Assembly: GCF_004135735.1 (NCBI RefSeq)
Contig: NZ_CP012670.1
Location: forward strand, 4,299,501 to 4,363,500
Direction of reading: 5' to 3'
Length of the DNA: 64,000 bases
DNA from: Sorangium cellulosum
GTDB taxonomy: Bacteria > Myxococcota_A > Polyangia > Polyangiales > Polyangiaceae
In this document: positions 43,969 to 52,950 of the stretch, one piece after another
Layout of the letters: the number at the start of each line of letters is the position of its first letter
Position numbering within the stretch: the first letter of the stretch is position 1
Translations under genes and position numbers: made by a program
The notes under the pieces: generated by a model
What the model was told of the DNA's origin: nothing
The model's input: the letters and a program-made list of their open reading frames with translations, nothing else
The model's database searches: none

Positions 43969-46763
43969 ACCTCGCGGGGGCGGACCTGCGCGGCCAGGAC
44001 CTCTCCGGCAAGGATCTCAGCGGGTGCGATCTGCAGGGCGCTGACCTGCGGGAGGCGAAGCTCGTGGGCGCCAACCTGAGCGGGGCGCGGATGGCAGGGG
44101 CGCTGCTCGACGGGGCAGACCTGACGCGGGCGACGCTCTGCGGGGCAGACCTGAGGGGCGCGACGGCGGCGCGGGCGCGCTTTCTGGGCGCGGAGCTGAC
44201 GGGAGCGAAGCTCGCCTCGGCGAGGCTGCGCGGGGCGAAGCTCGTGGGCGCGCGGGGCGCCCGCTTCGAGCGGTGCGACACGTTCGGCGCGGCGATGCCG
44301 GAGGCGGCGACGCTCGCGCCGAGCTGGATGCAGGCCAGCCGGTGCAGCGCCGTGGCGTTCAGCCCCAGCGGCGCCCTGCTCGCCTCCTGCCACGTCCGAT
44401 CGATCGCGCTGTGGGACGCGGCGACCGGGAGCACGCTGCGCACGCTGGGCGGCCACGCGGACTGGATCACGAGCATCGCCTTCAGCCCTGACGGCGACAC
44501 CCTCGCGTCGGGCTCGGACGATCACACCGTCCGCCTCTGGGACGTGTCGACGGGGAACGTGCTCTGCGTGCTCAGGGGTCACACGAGCGAGGTGACCAGC
44601 GTGACGTTCAGCCCTGACGGCGAGGTGCTGGCTTCCGGCTCCTCCGACGCCACGGTCCGGCTCTGGGACATGGCCAACTTCCGCCAGCGCAGCGTGCTCC
44701 AGGGGCACCTGCAAGGCGTGAAGTCCGTGGCGTTCAGCCCTGACGGCGAGGTGCTGGCCTCGGGCGCTCACGACGCCACGATCCGCCTCTGGAAGGTCGC
44801 GACCGGCGACGTGCTTCGCGTGCTGAGCGGCCACCGGGGCGGCGTGCTCAGCGTCGTCTTCAGCCCTGACGGCGAGCGGCTGGCCTCCGGTTCCATCGAT
44901 TGCGACATTGGTCTCTGGCAGGCGTCGACGGGCGAGGCGCTGCACATGCTGCAGGGCCACACGCGGCATGTGAAGAGCGTCGCGTTCAGCCCCGACGGCG
45001 CCACGCTCGCCTCAGGCTCGGGCGATGGCTCGGTGCGGTTGTGGCATCGGTCCGGGATCACGTCGCACGTGCTGGAGGGCCATTCCGCCTCCGTGACCAC
45101 CGTGGCGTTCAGCCCTGACGGCGCCACGCTCGCCTCGGGCTCGAGGGACAGGACGGTTCAGCTCTGGCACGGTTCGACCGGCAGAGCCCTGCGCGTGCTG
45201 GAGGGCCCCCCGGGTGTGTCCATCTCCATCGCCTTGAGCCACGACGGCGCGACGCTCGCGGTCGGCGCCGAGGACATCGGTGTTCAGCTCTTCCGGGCGT
45301 CGACCGGGAACGCGCTGACGTCGTTGAAGGAGAGCGGGATATCCCTCTCGGCGCTCGCCTTCAGCCCTGACGGCGCGACGCTGGCGTTCGCTGCGCTCGA
45401 CCACACCGTCCGGCTCTGGCGGTTCGAGGCGGACCACGCGATGCGCGTGCTGAAGGGGCACTCCCATCATATCACCGATGTCGCCATCAGCCCTGATGGG
45501 GGAAAGGTCGCGTCTGGCTCCTTCGACAGGACGGTGCGGCTCTGGCGCACCGGGACGGCGGAGCTGCTTCGCGTGCTGGAAGGTCATGAGGACGACGTGA
45601 GGAGCGTGGCCTTCAGGCCCGACGGCGCGACGCTCGCCTCCGGGTCGGTCGATCGAACCGTTCGGCTCTGGAAGGTGGCGGGCGAAGGGCCGGCTCGCGT
45701 GCTGGCGCGTCACGAGGATGTCGTCCGGAGCGTGGCCTTCAGCCCCGACGGCGCGACGCTCGCCTCCGGGTCCTACGACAGGACCGTGCGGCTCTGGCCG
45801 CTCGTCGGTGACGCAGCGCCATGCACGCTGCGCGGCCACGCCGGCCAGGTGACGAGCGTGACGTTCAGCCCCGACGGGACATGGCTCGCGTCGGGCTCCG
45901 CCGACGGCGACGTTCGCCTCTGGCGCGCATCGACAGGCGATCTTGCGCGCGTCCTCGAGGGGCACACGGCCAGGGTCGAGCGCGTGGCCTTCATGCCGGA
46001 TGGCGGTACGATGCTCTCGAGCTCACTCGACAGCACCGTTCGTTTCTGGGACGTGCGCACCGGCGCGTGCCTCGCCGTGCTGCTCGTGTTTCCCGAGGGC
46101 TGGATCGCCTTCCGCCCCGACGGCCGGTACAAGCTCGGCGGCAACGTCGCCGGGGGCTTCTGGCACGCCGCGAACCTCTGCCGCTTCGATCTCGGCGAGC
46201 TCGACGAGATCGTCCCCGGCCTGCGCATCCCGGACGACGAGCCGCTGATCCCCGCGGCGCCGGACCGCACCGCCCCGACCCCTGCGGAGAGAGGCGTCCA
46301 GCGGACCCGGCCCATCCGCCTCTTCTTCAGCTACGCCCACCAGGACGAGGCGCTCCGCGACGAGCTGGAGACGCACCTCGCCCTGCTCCGGCGCGAGGGC
46401 CTCCTCGAGGGCTGGCACGACCGCCGCATCGCCGCCGGCGACGCGTGGGCGGGGCAGATCGACAGGCACCTCGCGGAGGCCGACGTGATCCTGCTCCTCG
46501 TGAGCGCCGACTTCCTCGCCTCGGACTACTGCTTCGACCGGGAGATGAAGCGGGCCCTGGAGCGCCACGACGCCGGCAAGGCCCAGGTCATCCCGGTCCT
46601 GCTCCGCCAGGCCGACTGGCGCAGCGCGCCGTTCGCCCGGCTCAAGGCGCTCCCGGAGGACGAGCGGCCGGTCACCCTCTGGCAGGACCGCGACGCCGCG
46701 TGGACCGACGTGGCCATGGGCATCCGGCGCGCGGTCGAGGCGCTCCGCGGGCAATCCGCGTAG
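43965..46763 (+). CDS. Pentapeptide repeat - 14 WD40 repeats - TIR protein
   Basis: 932 residues from ATG 43965, overlapping the NACHT stop as ATGA. Pentapeptide repeats (A/D-L-x-x types such as GADLRGQDLSG) fill residues 1-100. Fourteen WD40 repeats follow (about 127-708), each with SVAFSPDGATLASGS and TVRLW-like phrases, enough for two seven-bladed propellers; repeats 7-9 are the most diverged. The C-terminal TIR_2-type domain (about 782-932) reads IRLFFSYAHQDEALRDELE, later LLVSADFLASDYCFDREM. TIR domains often cleave NAD. In related proteins all parts, including NACHT, lie in one chain, so this gene and the previous one may be a split version. Confidence 0.9.
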   Translation: MNLAGADLRGQDLSGKDLSGCDLQGADLREAKLVGANLSGARMAGALLDGADLTRATLCGADLRGATAARARFLGAELTGAKLASARLRGAKLVGARGARFERCDTFGAAMPEAATLAPSWMQASRCSAVAFSPSGALLASCHVRSIALWDAATGSTLRTLGGHADWITSIAFSPDGDTLASGSDDHTVRLWDVSTGNVLCVLRGHTSEVTSVTFSPDGEVLASGSSDATVRLWDMANFRQRSVLQGHLQGVKSVAFSPDGEVLASGAHDATIRLWKVATGDVLRVLSGHRGGVLSVVFSPDGERLASGSIDCDIGLWQASTGEALHMLQGHTRHVKSVAFSPDGATLASGSGDGSVRLWHRSGITSHVLEGHSASVTTVAFSPDGATLASGSRDRTVQLWHGSTGRALRVLEGPPGVSISIALSHDGATLAVGAEDIGVQLFRASTGNALTSLKESGISLSALAFSPDGATLAFAALDHTVRLWRFEADHAMRVLKGHSHHITDVAISPDGGKVASGSFDRTVRLWRTGTAELLRVLEGHEDDVRSVAFRPDGATLASGSVDRTVRLWKVAGEGPARVLARHEDVVRSVAFSPDGATLASGSYDRTVRLWPLVGDAAPCTLRGHAGQVTSVTFSPDGTWLASGSADGDVRLWRASTGDLARVLEGHTARVERVAFMPDGGTMLSSSLDSTVRFWDVRTGACLAVLLVFPEGWIAFRPDGRYKLGGNVAGGFWHAANLCRFDLGELDEIVPGLRIPDDEPLIPAAPDRTAPTPAERGVQRTRPIRLFFSYAHQDEALRDELETHLALLRREGLLEGWHDRRIAAGDAWAGQIDRHLAEADVILLLVSADFLASDYCFDREMKRALERHDAGKAQVIPVLLRQADWRSAPFARLKALPEDERPVTLWQDRDAAWTDVAMGIRRAVEALRGQSA

Positions 46764-46778
46764 CTTGCCCGCACGCCG

Positions 46779-46879
46779 CCGGCGCGCGCGGCGCGTCCGC
46801 CCTCCGGCCGGGGCGGCGCCCTGGGACGCCGTGTCCCCGGCGCGCACGGCGCGTCCACCCTCCGGCCGGGGCAGCGCCC
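46779..46879. repeat. Two 43-bp direct repeats
   Basis: 46779-46821 and 46837-46879 are nearly identical (four G/A differences), each starting CCGGCGCGC and ending GCGCCC, separated by 15 bases. They lie between the TIR gene and the Uma2 remnant; the following 46895-46935 is a GCGTGC alternating stretch. Confidence 0.75.
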
Positions 46880-46938
46880 GAGGGGAGGGTCCGCTGTCCG
46901 CGTGCGCGTGCGCGTGATCCGCGTGCGCGTGCGCGTGA

Positions 46939-47412
46939 AAGGAGCGGCGACGGAGCCTCGAGACCAGCATCGCCGCCGACCTCCACGGCCCCTTTCAGAA
47001 GCGGCGCAACGGCCCAGGGGGGTGGTGGATCCTCGTCGAGCCGGGCATCGAGCTGCCTCGCGCCCCCGAGGTCTCGCCGGACATCGCGGGGTGGCGGCGC
47101 GAGCGGCTGCCTCGCCTGCCGGTGACGGAGCCGATCCGCGTCGTGCCCGACTGGGTCTGCGAGATCCTGTCCCTCCGGACGCGCGCCTACGATCTCATCG
47201 TCAAGCGGCGCTTCTACGCCGAGATCGGGGTGGGCCACCTCTGGTACGTGGACGCCGAGGCGAGATCGCTCGCGGTCAGCCGCCTCGTCGACGGCAGGTG
47301 GCTCGAGCTCGGCGTCCACGGCCCGACGGATCGGGTGCGCGCCGAGCCGTTCGAGGACGTGGAGATCGAGCTCTCCGTCTGGTGGGAGGACCTCGACATC
47401 GAGAGCGGCTGA
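46939..47412 (+). pseudogene. Uma2-family (DUF820) nuclease, 5' truncated
   Basis: The readable frame starts right after an in-frame TGA (46936-46938) with no plausible start before GTG 47122. It encodes DLHGPFQKRRNGPGGWWILV, SPDIAGWRRERLP, DWVCEILSLRTRAYDLIVKR, then FYAEIGVGHLWYVD, the core of Uma2 proteins (PD-(D/E)xK fold; Asp of PDIAGW, Glu of CEIL, Lys of VKR kept). About 45-50 N-terminal residues normally present are missing, their place taken by a GCGTGC-repeat stretch. A shorter protein from 47122 (96 residues) would lack part of the active site. Confidence 0.75.
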
Positions 47413-47423
47413 ACGCCGACGCG

Positions 47424-47675
47424 ATGTCGCGACATGCCCACCTGCCTCGCCGGCCAGCCCCCGGCCATGTCGCGACATGCCCGCCTGCCTCGCCGGCCAG
47501 CCCCCGGCCATGTCGCGACATGCCCGCCTGCCTCGCCAACCAGCCCCCGGCCATGTCGCGACATGCCCGCCTGCCTCGCCAACCAGCCCCCGGCCATGTC
47601 GCGACATGCCCGCCTGCCTCGCCGGCCAGCCCTGGGCCATGTCGCGACACGCCGGCCTGCCCCGCCCCGTTCGCC
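47424..47675. repeat. Six 43-bp units each containing the palindrome ATGTCGCGACAT
   Basis: Units start at 47424, 47467, 47510, 47553, 47596 and 47639, exactly 43 bases apart. Each begins with the perfect 12-bp palindrome ATGTCGCGACAT (the sixth ends in C instead of T) followed by GCCCGCCTGCCTCGCC and a stretch ending CCGGCC. Units 3 and 4 carry GCCAACCAG instead of GCCGGCCAG. Because 43 is not divisible by three, any reading frame cycles through all phases, so it is not coding. It lies 270 bases upstream of the lactate permease gene. It has no variable spacers, so it is not a CRISPR. Confidence 0.95.
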
Positions 47676-47940
47676 CTCACCGGCAGGGCCCTCCCCACCG
47701 CTCCCCGCGCATCTCTCCCGCGCCTCCAGCGGCGACGTTCGCGCGGCTCGCCCTGACCGCGGCGAGCTCGGGTGATCCAGGAAGACCTCGATTCCGATCC
47801 TGAGAGCCGCGGCCCACCCGCGATCCCCCAGCGATGGGCGGGCTCTCCAGGCCGCGCCGGATCGCCGCAACGCCTGGCGTTGGCGCGCATTTCCGGATAT
47901 TCGCGATTCGAGGAGCCCGCTGACCGCCGCGCCAGCGTCG

Positions 47941-49629
47941 ATGACGACTCCCGCCGGAGCCATGCTCGCAGCGCTCGCCTCGATCCCCATCCTCACCGCC
48001 CTCGTGCTCCTCGCCGGCCTGCGGTGGCAGGCGTCGCGCGCCATGCCGGTGTGCGCGCTCGCGGCCGGCGCGATCGCCCTCTTCGCCTGGCGGGTCCCGC
48101 CGATCCGGGCGCTCGCGGCGGTCGTCGAGGGGGGGTTCATCACGATCAGCATCCTGCTCATCGTCTTCGGCGCCCTCTTCCTGCTCGCCGTGATGAACGC
48201 GTCCGGCGCGATGGGCGCCCTCCAGACCGCCCTCGCCGCGGTGAGCCGCGATCGCCGGGTGCAGGCCGTGCTCATCGCCTGGCATTTCGGCTCGTTCATC
48301 GAGGGGGCCGCGGGCTTCGGCACGCCGGCGGCCATCACCGCGCCGCTGCTCGTCGGGCTCGGCTTTCCGCCGCTGGCCGCGGTGGTCGTCGCGCTCGTCG
48401 GCGACAGCACGGCCGTGTCGTTCGGCGCCGTGGGCACGCCCATGATCGTCGGCATGGGGCAAGGCCTCGTCGGGCTCGCGGAGCGCGCCGGCGCGGGGGC
48501 GCTCGCTCCGGACGCCGCCGCCATCGGGCAACGGATCGCGCTCCACGACCTCGCGCTCGGGACGTGCATGCCCGTGGTGATGGTGCTGTCGCTCACCGTC
48601 GGCTTCGGCGGCCGGAGCAGCCTGCGCGACGGCCTCCGCGCCGCGCCGTTCGCGCTGGCGACGGGGCTCAGCCAGGCCGCCGCCGCGGCGGCGGTCGCCT
48701 GGGCCCTCGGCCCCGAGTTCCCGAGCCTCGTGGGCGCCACCGCGGGGCTCCTGGTCGCGCTGCTCCTGGCCTCGCGCGGGCTGCTCGTGCCCGGGCAGAC
48801 CTGGGACTTCCCGCCCGCTGCGGCGGAGGCCGCGGCGCTCCCCGCTCCGGCCGACGCCACAGCGCCCCCCGGGGCGCCTCCGCCCTCACGCGAGGCGCCG
48901 GCGCGGCCCGGTCCGAGCGTGGGCCGCGCGCTCGTGCCTTACGTCGTCCTGGCGGCGCTGCTCTCCCTCACGCGCGTGCGGGCGCAGCCGTTCGGCGCGG
49001 CGCTCGAGCGCGTCGCCGTCGGGCCGGGAGAGCTCTTCGGCACCGGCATCTCGGCCGCGCTCCAGCCGCTGCACTCGCCCGGCGCGGTCTTCGTGGTCAC
49101 GACGCTCGTGGCCGCGCTGCTGCTCGGCCTCTCCCGCCGCGCGCTCGGGCAGGCCGTCGTCGAGGCGGGCGGCGTCGCGGCCCGGACCGCGGTGCCGCTC
49201 GTGGCCGCGGTGGTCACGGTGCGCCTGTTCATCCACTCGGGCGTCAACGCGGAGGACCTCCCGGCGATGCCGCTCGCGCTCGCGGACGTCGCCGCGCGCA
49301 GCCTCGGCGGCGTGTGGCCGATCGTGGCGCCATGGGTCGGCGCGCTGGGCTCCTTCATCGCGGGCAGCGCCACGTTCAGCAACATGCTGTTCGCCCTGTT
49401 CCAGCACGGCGTGGCGGTCGACGCCGGCCAGGATCCGGTCGCGATCCTGGCGCTCCAGGGCATGGGCGCCGCCGCGGGCAACATGGTCTGTGTCCACAAC
49501 GTGGTCGCGGCGTGCGCCGTCGCGCGCATCCTCGGCCAGGAGGGCCAGGTGATCCGGCGGACCGCGGCGCCCATGGTCGCCTACATCGTGCTGGCCGGGC
49601 TGCTGGGCTGGGCGCTCCAGGCGAGCTGA
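47941..49629 (+). CDS. lldP: L-lactate permease (LctP/LldP family)
   Basis: 562 residues; ATG 47941, or ATG 47962 which has GGAG close upstream. The family signature region is clear: [20 protein letters not shown] followed by [12 protein letters not shown] and [18 protein letters not shown], and near the end [19 protein letters not shown] with [18 protein letters not shown]. About 13-14 membrane segments. A Pro/Ala-rich cytoplasmic loop lies at about 300-325. It imports lactate (or glycolate) with protons. Nothing else for lactate use is nearby. The palindrome array upstream could be its control region. Confidence 0.93.
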   Translation: MTTPAGAMLAALASIPILTALVLLAGLRWQASRAMPVCALAAGAIALFAWRVPPIRALAAVVEGGFITISILLIVFGALFLLAVMNASGAMGALQTALAAVSRDRRVQAVLIAWHFGSFIEGAAGFGTPAAITAPLLVGLGFPPLAAVVVALVGDSTAVSFGAVGTPMIVGMGQGLVGLAERAGAGALAPDAAAIGQRIALHDLALGTCMPVVMVLSLTVGFGGRSSLRDGLRAAPFALATGLSQAAAAAAVAWALGPEFPSLVGATAGLLVALLLASRGLLVPGQTWDFPPAAAEAAALPAPADATAPPGAPPPSREAPARPGPSVGRALVPYVVLAALLSLTRVRAQPFGAALERVAVGPGELFGTGISAALQPLHSPGAVFVVTTLVAALLLGLSRRALGQAVVEAGGVAARTAVPLVAAVVTVRLFIHSGVNAEDLPAMPLALADVAARSLGGVWPIVAPWVGALGSFIAGSATFSNMLFALFQHGVAVDAGQDPVAILALQGMGAAAGNMVCVHNVVAACAVARILGQEGQVIRRTAAPMVAYIVLAGLLGWALQAS

Positions 49630-49644
49630 CCCGGCGCCCTGCCT

Positions 49645-49720
49645 CGACCTACCCCCTGCCCCGCCGGCGGGCCTCGGACGTCGCCGCGACCTACCCCCCT
49701 GCCCCGCCGGCGGGCCTCGG
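49645..49720. repeat. 33-34 bp direct repeat pair
   Basis: 49645-49677 and 49687-49720 both read CGACCTACCCC, then CTGCCCCGCCGGCGGGCCTCGG, the second with one extra C. Located just after the permease stop. A possible -10 hexamer TATACT lies at 49843-49848, 28 bases before the peptidase start, with no clear -35. Confidence 0.75.
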
Positions 49721-49876
49721 CCAGCAAGCAGAGCTGCCGGTCGATCCTGTGCGCCCAGCGATTGGGGGCGGGACACGCCGAGACGAGGTAGTCCGCATCG
49801 GTCGTGGCGACGCTGCGGCGGAACCTCGGCGAGGGGTGGAGCTATACTTCACCGGGGGCACAAGGAGACCTCCGCG

Positions 49877-50785
49877 ATGGAGCTGCGACGCACGAAGGCC
49901 GTGAGCCACCAGGGCAGCCTGATCGATGCGCTCGCATCGGTCAGCGAGGCGGAGCTGCGCGACGCGGTCGTCGCGCTCGCGAGGCCGCGGCACATGCTCC
50001 GCCAGCGCGCCGAGAACCGCCGGGCGGCGCGCTACGTCGCAGGCGCGCTGGAGGAGCGGGGCTACGCCGTCGAGATCGAGGGCGAGCTCGGCAACGTGGT
50101 CGCGCCCCCGCGGGGCCCGAGCGATCGCCCGATGATCCTCGTCGGGGCGCACTACGACAGCGTGCCCGACACGCCGGGCGCCGACGACAACGCGAGCGGG
50201 ATCGCCGCGATGCTCGCCTGCGCGAGGGCGCTCGCGCGCCTCGATCCGGCCCTCCCCGTGGGCTTCGTGGCCTGGAACGGCGAGGAGGACGGGCTGCTCG
50301 GCAGCGTCGAGTTCGTGGCGCGCCGCCGATCGCAAGGGGAGGCGCCGATCGCCGCCGTGCACGTGCTCGAGATGGTCGGCTACGCGAGCCGCGAGCCGGG
50401 CTCCCAGCGGATGCCGGTCCCGGTCCCCGGCGCGCCGGAGGTCGGCGACTTCATCGGGCTGCTCACGAACCAGCGCTCGAACCACCTCGTGGAGCTCGCC
50501 GCGAAGCAGGCGGAGGCGATGGTGCCCGAGCTGCCGGTCGTGGGTCTCAAGGTCTACCTCGGCCTCGAGGGCTGGCTCCCCGTGCTGCACCGGAGCGATC
50601 ACTCGCCGTTCTGGAGGGCGAAGATCCCCGCCATGCTCTGGACCGACACCGCGGAGTTCCGCAACCCGAACTACCACCGCCCGACGGACACCCCCGAGAC
50701 GCTCGACTACGGCTTCATGCGGCGCGTGACGCAGCTCGCCATCGCGACGGTGGCGCGGCAGGTGCGAGCTTTCTACGACTGCTGA
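49877..50785 (+). CDS. M28-family zinc aminopeptidase
   Basis: 302 residues; AGGAG about nine bases upstream of ATG 49877. Zinc ligands and catalytic residues of M28 are present in order: His in VGAHYDSVPDTPGAD (first His-x-Asp), Asp in ADDNASG, Glu-Glu in AWNGEEDGLLGS, a later Glu/Asp in LEMVGYAS, and His in NYHRPTDTPETLD. No signal peptide, so probably cytoplasmic, unlike many M28 enzymes. It would remove N-terminal residues from peptides or hydrolyse related amides (the family also includes glutaminyl cyclases). Confidence 0.92.
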   Translation: MELRRTKAVSHQGSLIDALASVSEAELRDAVVALARPRHMLRQRAENRRAARYVAGALEERGYAVEIEGELGNVVAPPRGPSDRPMILVGAHYDSVPDTPGADDNASGIAAMLACARALARLDPALPVGFVAWNGEEDGLLGSVEFVARRRSQGEAPIAAVHVLEMVGYASREPGSQRMPVPVPGAPEVGDFIGLLTNQRSNHLVELAAKQAEAMVPELPVVGLKVYLGLEGWLPVLHRSDHSPFWRAKIPAMLWTDTAEFRNPNYHRPTDTPETLDYGFMRRVTQLAIATVARQVRAFYDC

Positions 50786-50896
50786 GCGCCGCCGGGCCAG
50801 GCAGGCCCTGAGACCGCCGCGCCGGCGACTCGCTCACGCGGCGGTCCATGGCCGATTCTTTGTGGCTCGGCGCCGGAGCTGGCACCATCGCGCGAC

Positions 50897-52633
50897 GTGA
50901 TCGCCATCCCCAAGACCCTCGAGAACGCGCTGCGGGATCGCTACGTCGTGCCGTTCGTCGGCGCCGGCGTGTCCATGGCCGCGCAGGACCGGAACGGGGA
51001 GCGGGTGTTCCCGAGCTGGGCAGAGCTGCTCTCCGGGGCAGCGACGCGCCTCCGCGAGGACGGCAAGCGGCCCGAGGCCAACGTGGTGGAGGGGCTGCTC
51101 GAGAAGCGGACGCCCGACTACTTCGAGGCCGCCCGCTACGCGCGCGAGGGCATGGGGCCGGGCTGGTACCGCTACCTCCGCGAGGCGCTGGATCCGCCGA
51201 GCCACCGCATCGATCCCCGCTCGCTGTCGCTCGCGCGCGCGGTCTGGCAGCTCCCGAGCAAGCTGGTGATCACGACCAACTACGATCAGATCCTCCGCCA
51301 CGCGCTCGACGACCCGAACGATCTGGTGCAGCTCAGCGTGGACGCGACGGCGGAGCTGTCGGCCATGCTGCGCGACGAGATCGATCGGCCGACCGTCTGG
51401 CACCTGCACGGCTTCATCCAGCAGCCGCAGCGGCTGATCCTGACGCCGGACGGCTACCGCGAGCTGTACCCGAGCCAGGAGGACGAGGTGCGGTACCGCG
51501 CCGCGCTCCAGGCGTTGCGCCACCTGCTCGCGGCGCGCACCTTCCTGTTCATCGGCTTCAGCCTGGACGACGCGCTGTTCGGCAACCAGATCGCCTGGGT
51601 CCAGGAGGCGTTCGGCGGCGCCGCGGGGCCGCATTACATGCTCGTCCGGGCGCACGAGCTGCGCGACTCGCAGCGGCGGCTCAAGGACCTGAGCTGCATC
51701 GAGTTCCTGCCGTTCGAGGGCTTCGGCGCCCCTCTCGTCGCGCTGGTGCAAGCCCTCGGGGCCGCCGGGCACGAGCGCTACGCGGCGGCGCCGCCGGCCG
51801 CGGACGTCCCTCGGGCCCCCTCGGCCCGAGCGCCCGCTCCGGCCGAGCGCACGTCGCTGGTGAACGAGGCCGCGCCCGCTCAGCCCGTCGTCGCGCCCGG
51901 TCGTCCCGCTCCCGCGCCCGCCCCACCTGCCGGCGCGCCCGCCCCGCCCGCCGCCGCGCCCGCCCCACCTGCCGCCGCGCCCGCGCTCGTCCCACCCGCC
52001 GCCGCGAGCGCGCCCGTCGCCGCCGATCCACCAGCGACCGACGGCGCCATGGATATGTCCCTCGTCAGGCAGAGCTACCGGCTCGTCTACGAGTACCAGC
52101 GCTGCGTCTTCGATCGCCTGGCAGAGCTGTCCGATGGGCTCGCCGCCGTCGGGCTCACATTCCAGCGCTGGGATCCGACCCTGTTCTCACGTCACGCCAA
52201 GTCGAGCTCGGAGTTCTTTCGGCGCAAGTACTGGGCCTGGGATTTCCTGCCCGCGTATCGCCTCCAGCTCGTCTGGCAGTCGTCGGCCAAGATCTCGCGG
52301 AGCCTGGTGCTCGAGGTGGTGTCGGACTCGGGGTTCACGCACATTCGCGGCGAGGAGCCGGATCCGACCAGGTTCGGCGACGTGCGCGCGGCGCGCTCCG
52401 AGCTGCAGATCAGCCTGCTGCGGTCCCCCGTCCCGAACCTGTCGTGGACCCAGCTCTGGTCGTCCTTGAGCGTCGAGGACGACACGATTTACGACGGAGA
52501 AGATCACGAGCTCGACGCCGGCGGGAAGCCGTGTACCTACCGGTACCTCAACGTCGCGCTCGAGGATGCGCTGGACCGAGATGCCTTCAGGGAGCGCGTC
52601 ATCGCGCCTGTCCGCGCCTGGCTCGATCGCTGA
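50897..52633 (+). CDS. SIR2-type NADase-like protein with linker and unknown C-terminal domain
   Basis: 578 residues from GTG 50897. The N-terminal 290 residues form a SIR2-like domain: VVPFVGAGVSMAAQD (NAD-binding GAGxS), VITTNYDQILRHAL, TVWHLHGFIQQPQRLILT and FLFIGFSLDDALFG. Such domains act as NAD-consuming effectors in several phage-defence systems. An Ala/Pro linker (about 298-384) follows. The last 190 residues, beginning SLVRQSYRLVYEYQRCVFDR, are a compact domain with many aromatic residues (FFRRKYWAWDFLPAYRLQLV) that I do not recognise; it could be the trigger-sensing part. DNA for this last part is less GC-rich than the rest. It stands alone, with no obvious partner. Confidence 0.85.
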   Translation: MIAIPKTLENALRDRYVVPFVGAGVSMAAQDRNGERVFPSWAELLSGAATRLREDGKRPEANVVEGLLEKRTPDYFEAARYAREGMGPGWYRYLREALDPPSHRIDPRSLSLARAVWQLPSKLVITTNYDQILRHALDDPNDLVQLSVDATAELSAMLRDEIDRPTVWHLHGFIQQPQRLILTPDGYRELYPSQEDEVRYRAALQALRHLLAARTFLFIGFSLDDALFGNQIAWVQEAFGGAAGPHYMLVRAHELRDSQRRLKDLSCIEFLPFEGFGAPLVALVQALGAAGHERYAAAPPAADVPRAPSARAPAPAERTSLVNEAAPAQPVVAPGRPAPAPAPPAGAPAPPAAAPAPPAAAPALVPPAAASAPVAADPPATDGAMDMSLVRQSYRLVYEYQRCVFDRLAELSDGLAAVGLTFQRWDPTLFSRHAKSSSEFFRRKYWAWDFLPAYRLQLVWQSSAKISRSLVLEVVSDSGFTHIRGEEPDPTRFGDVRAARSELQISLLRSPVPNLSWTQLWSSLSVEDDTIYDGEDHELDAGGKPCTYRYLNVALEDALDRDAFRERVIAPVRAWLDR

Positions 52634-52950
52634 CGGGGCCGGCGACGAGGTGTCCTGGACCGGCGCGCCCGCGCGGGTGTGAATCGAGCAGCTCGTCTCG
52701 ACCACGCCATCGCGCTCGGCCGCGTCTCCGAGCGCACCTCCGAGGACGGCAACCTCGTCGCGACTTACGAACCGAGGTGCCGCGCGCGTCCATCGCGTCG
52801 AGGTGGCCGCGCTCCGCGGTCGAGCCGTGGCGCTTCGTGGTTTTCCTGGGGTCCTCGGGGCCTTGGCGGTTCGAAGAAAACGCCCAAGGACCTCGCCGCC
52901 CACAAGGGAGGCACCGGCCTGTCGCCGAGCACGGAGGAGGAACATCCAGG
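52634..52950. repeat. Intergenic region with a dispersed-repeat fragment
   Basis: 52842-52873 aligns without gaps, 26 of 32 bases identical by hand, to the reverse complement of 13952-13983, one arm of the palindrome after the double lipoprotein gene. Here the opposite arm is not clearly present. GGAGGAGG close to 52935 leads into the LanC-like gene. I see no gene in this stretch. Confidence 0.6.

Noticed and set aside
47424-47675. CRISPR array
   Set aside because: The whole 43-bp unit is repeated with almost no variation; there are no distinct spacers and no cas genes. Reported as a palindrome array instead.
47200-47900. Protein-coding frames across the 43-bp repeats on both strands
   Set aside because: Because 43 is not a multiple of three, all frames simply repeat the same 43-residue cycle in low-complexity sequence. 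No start, domain or codon bias supports coding.
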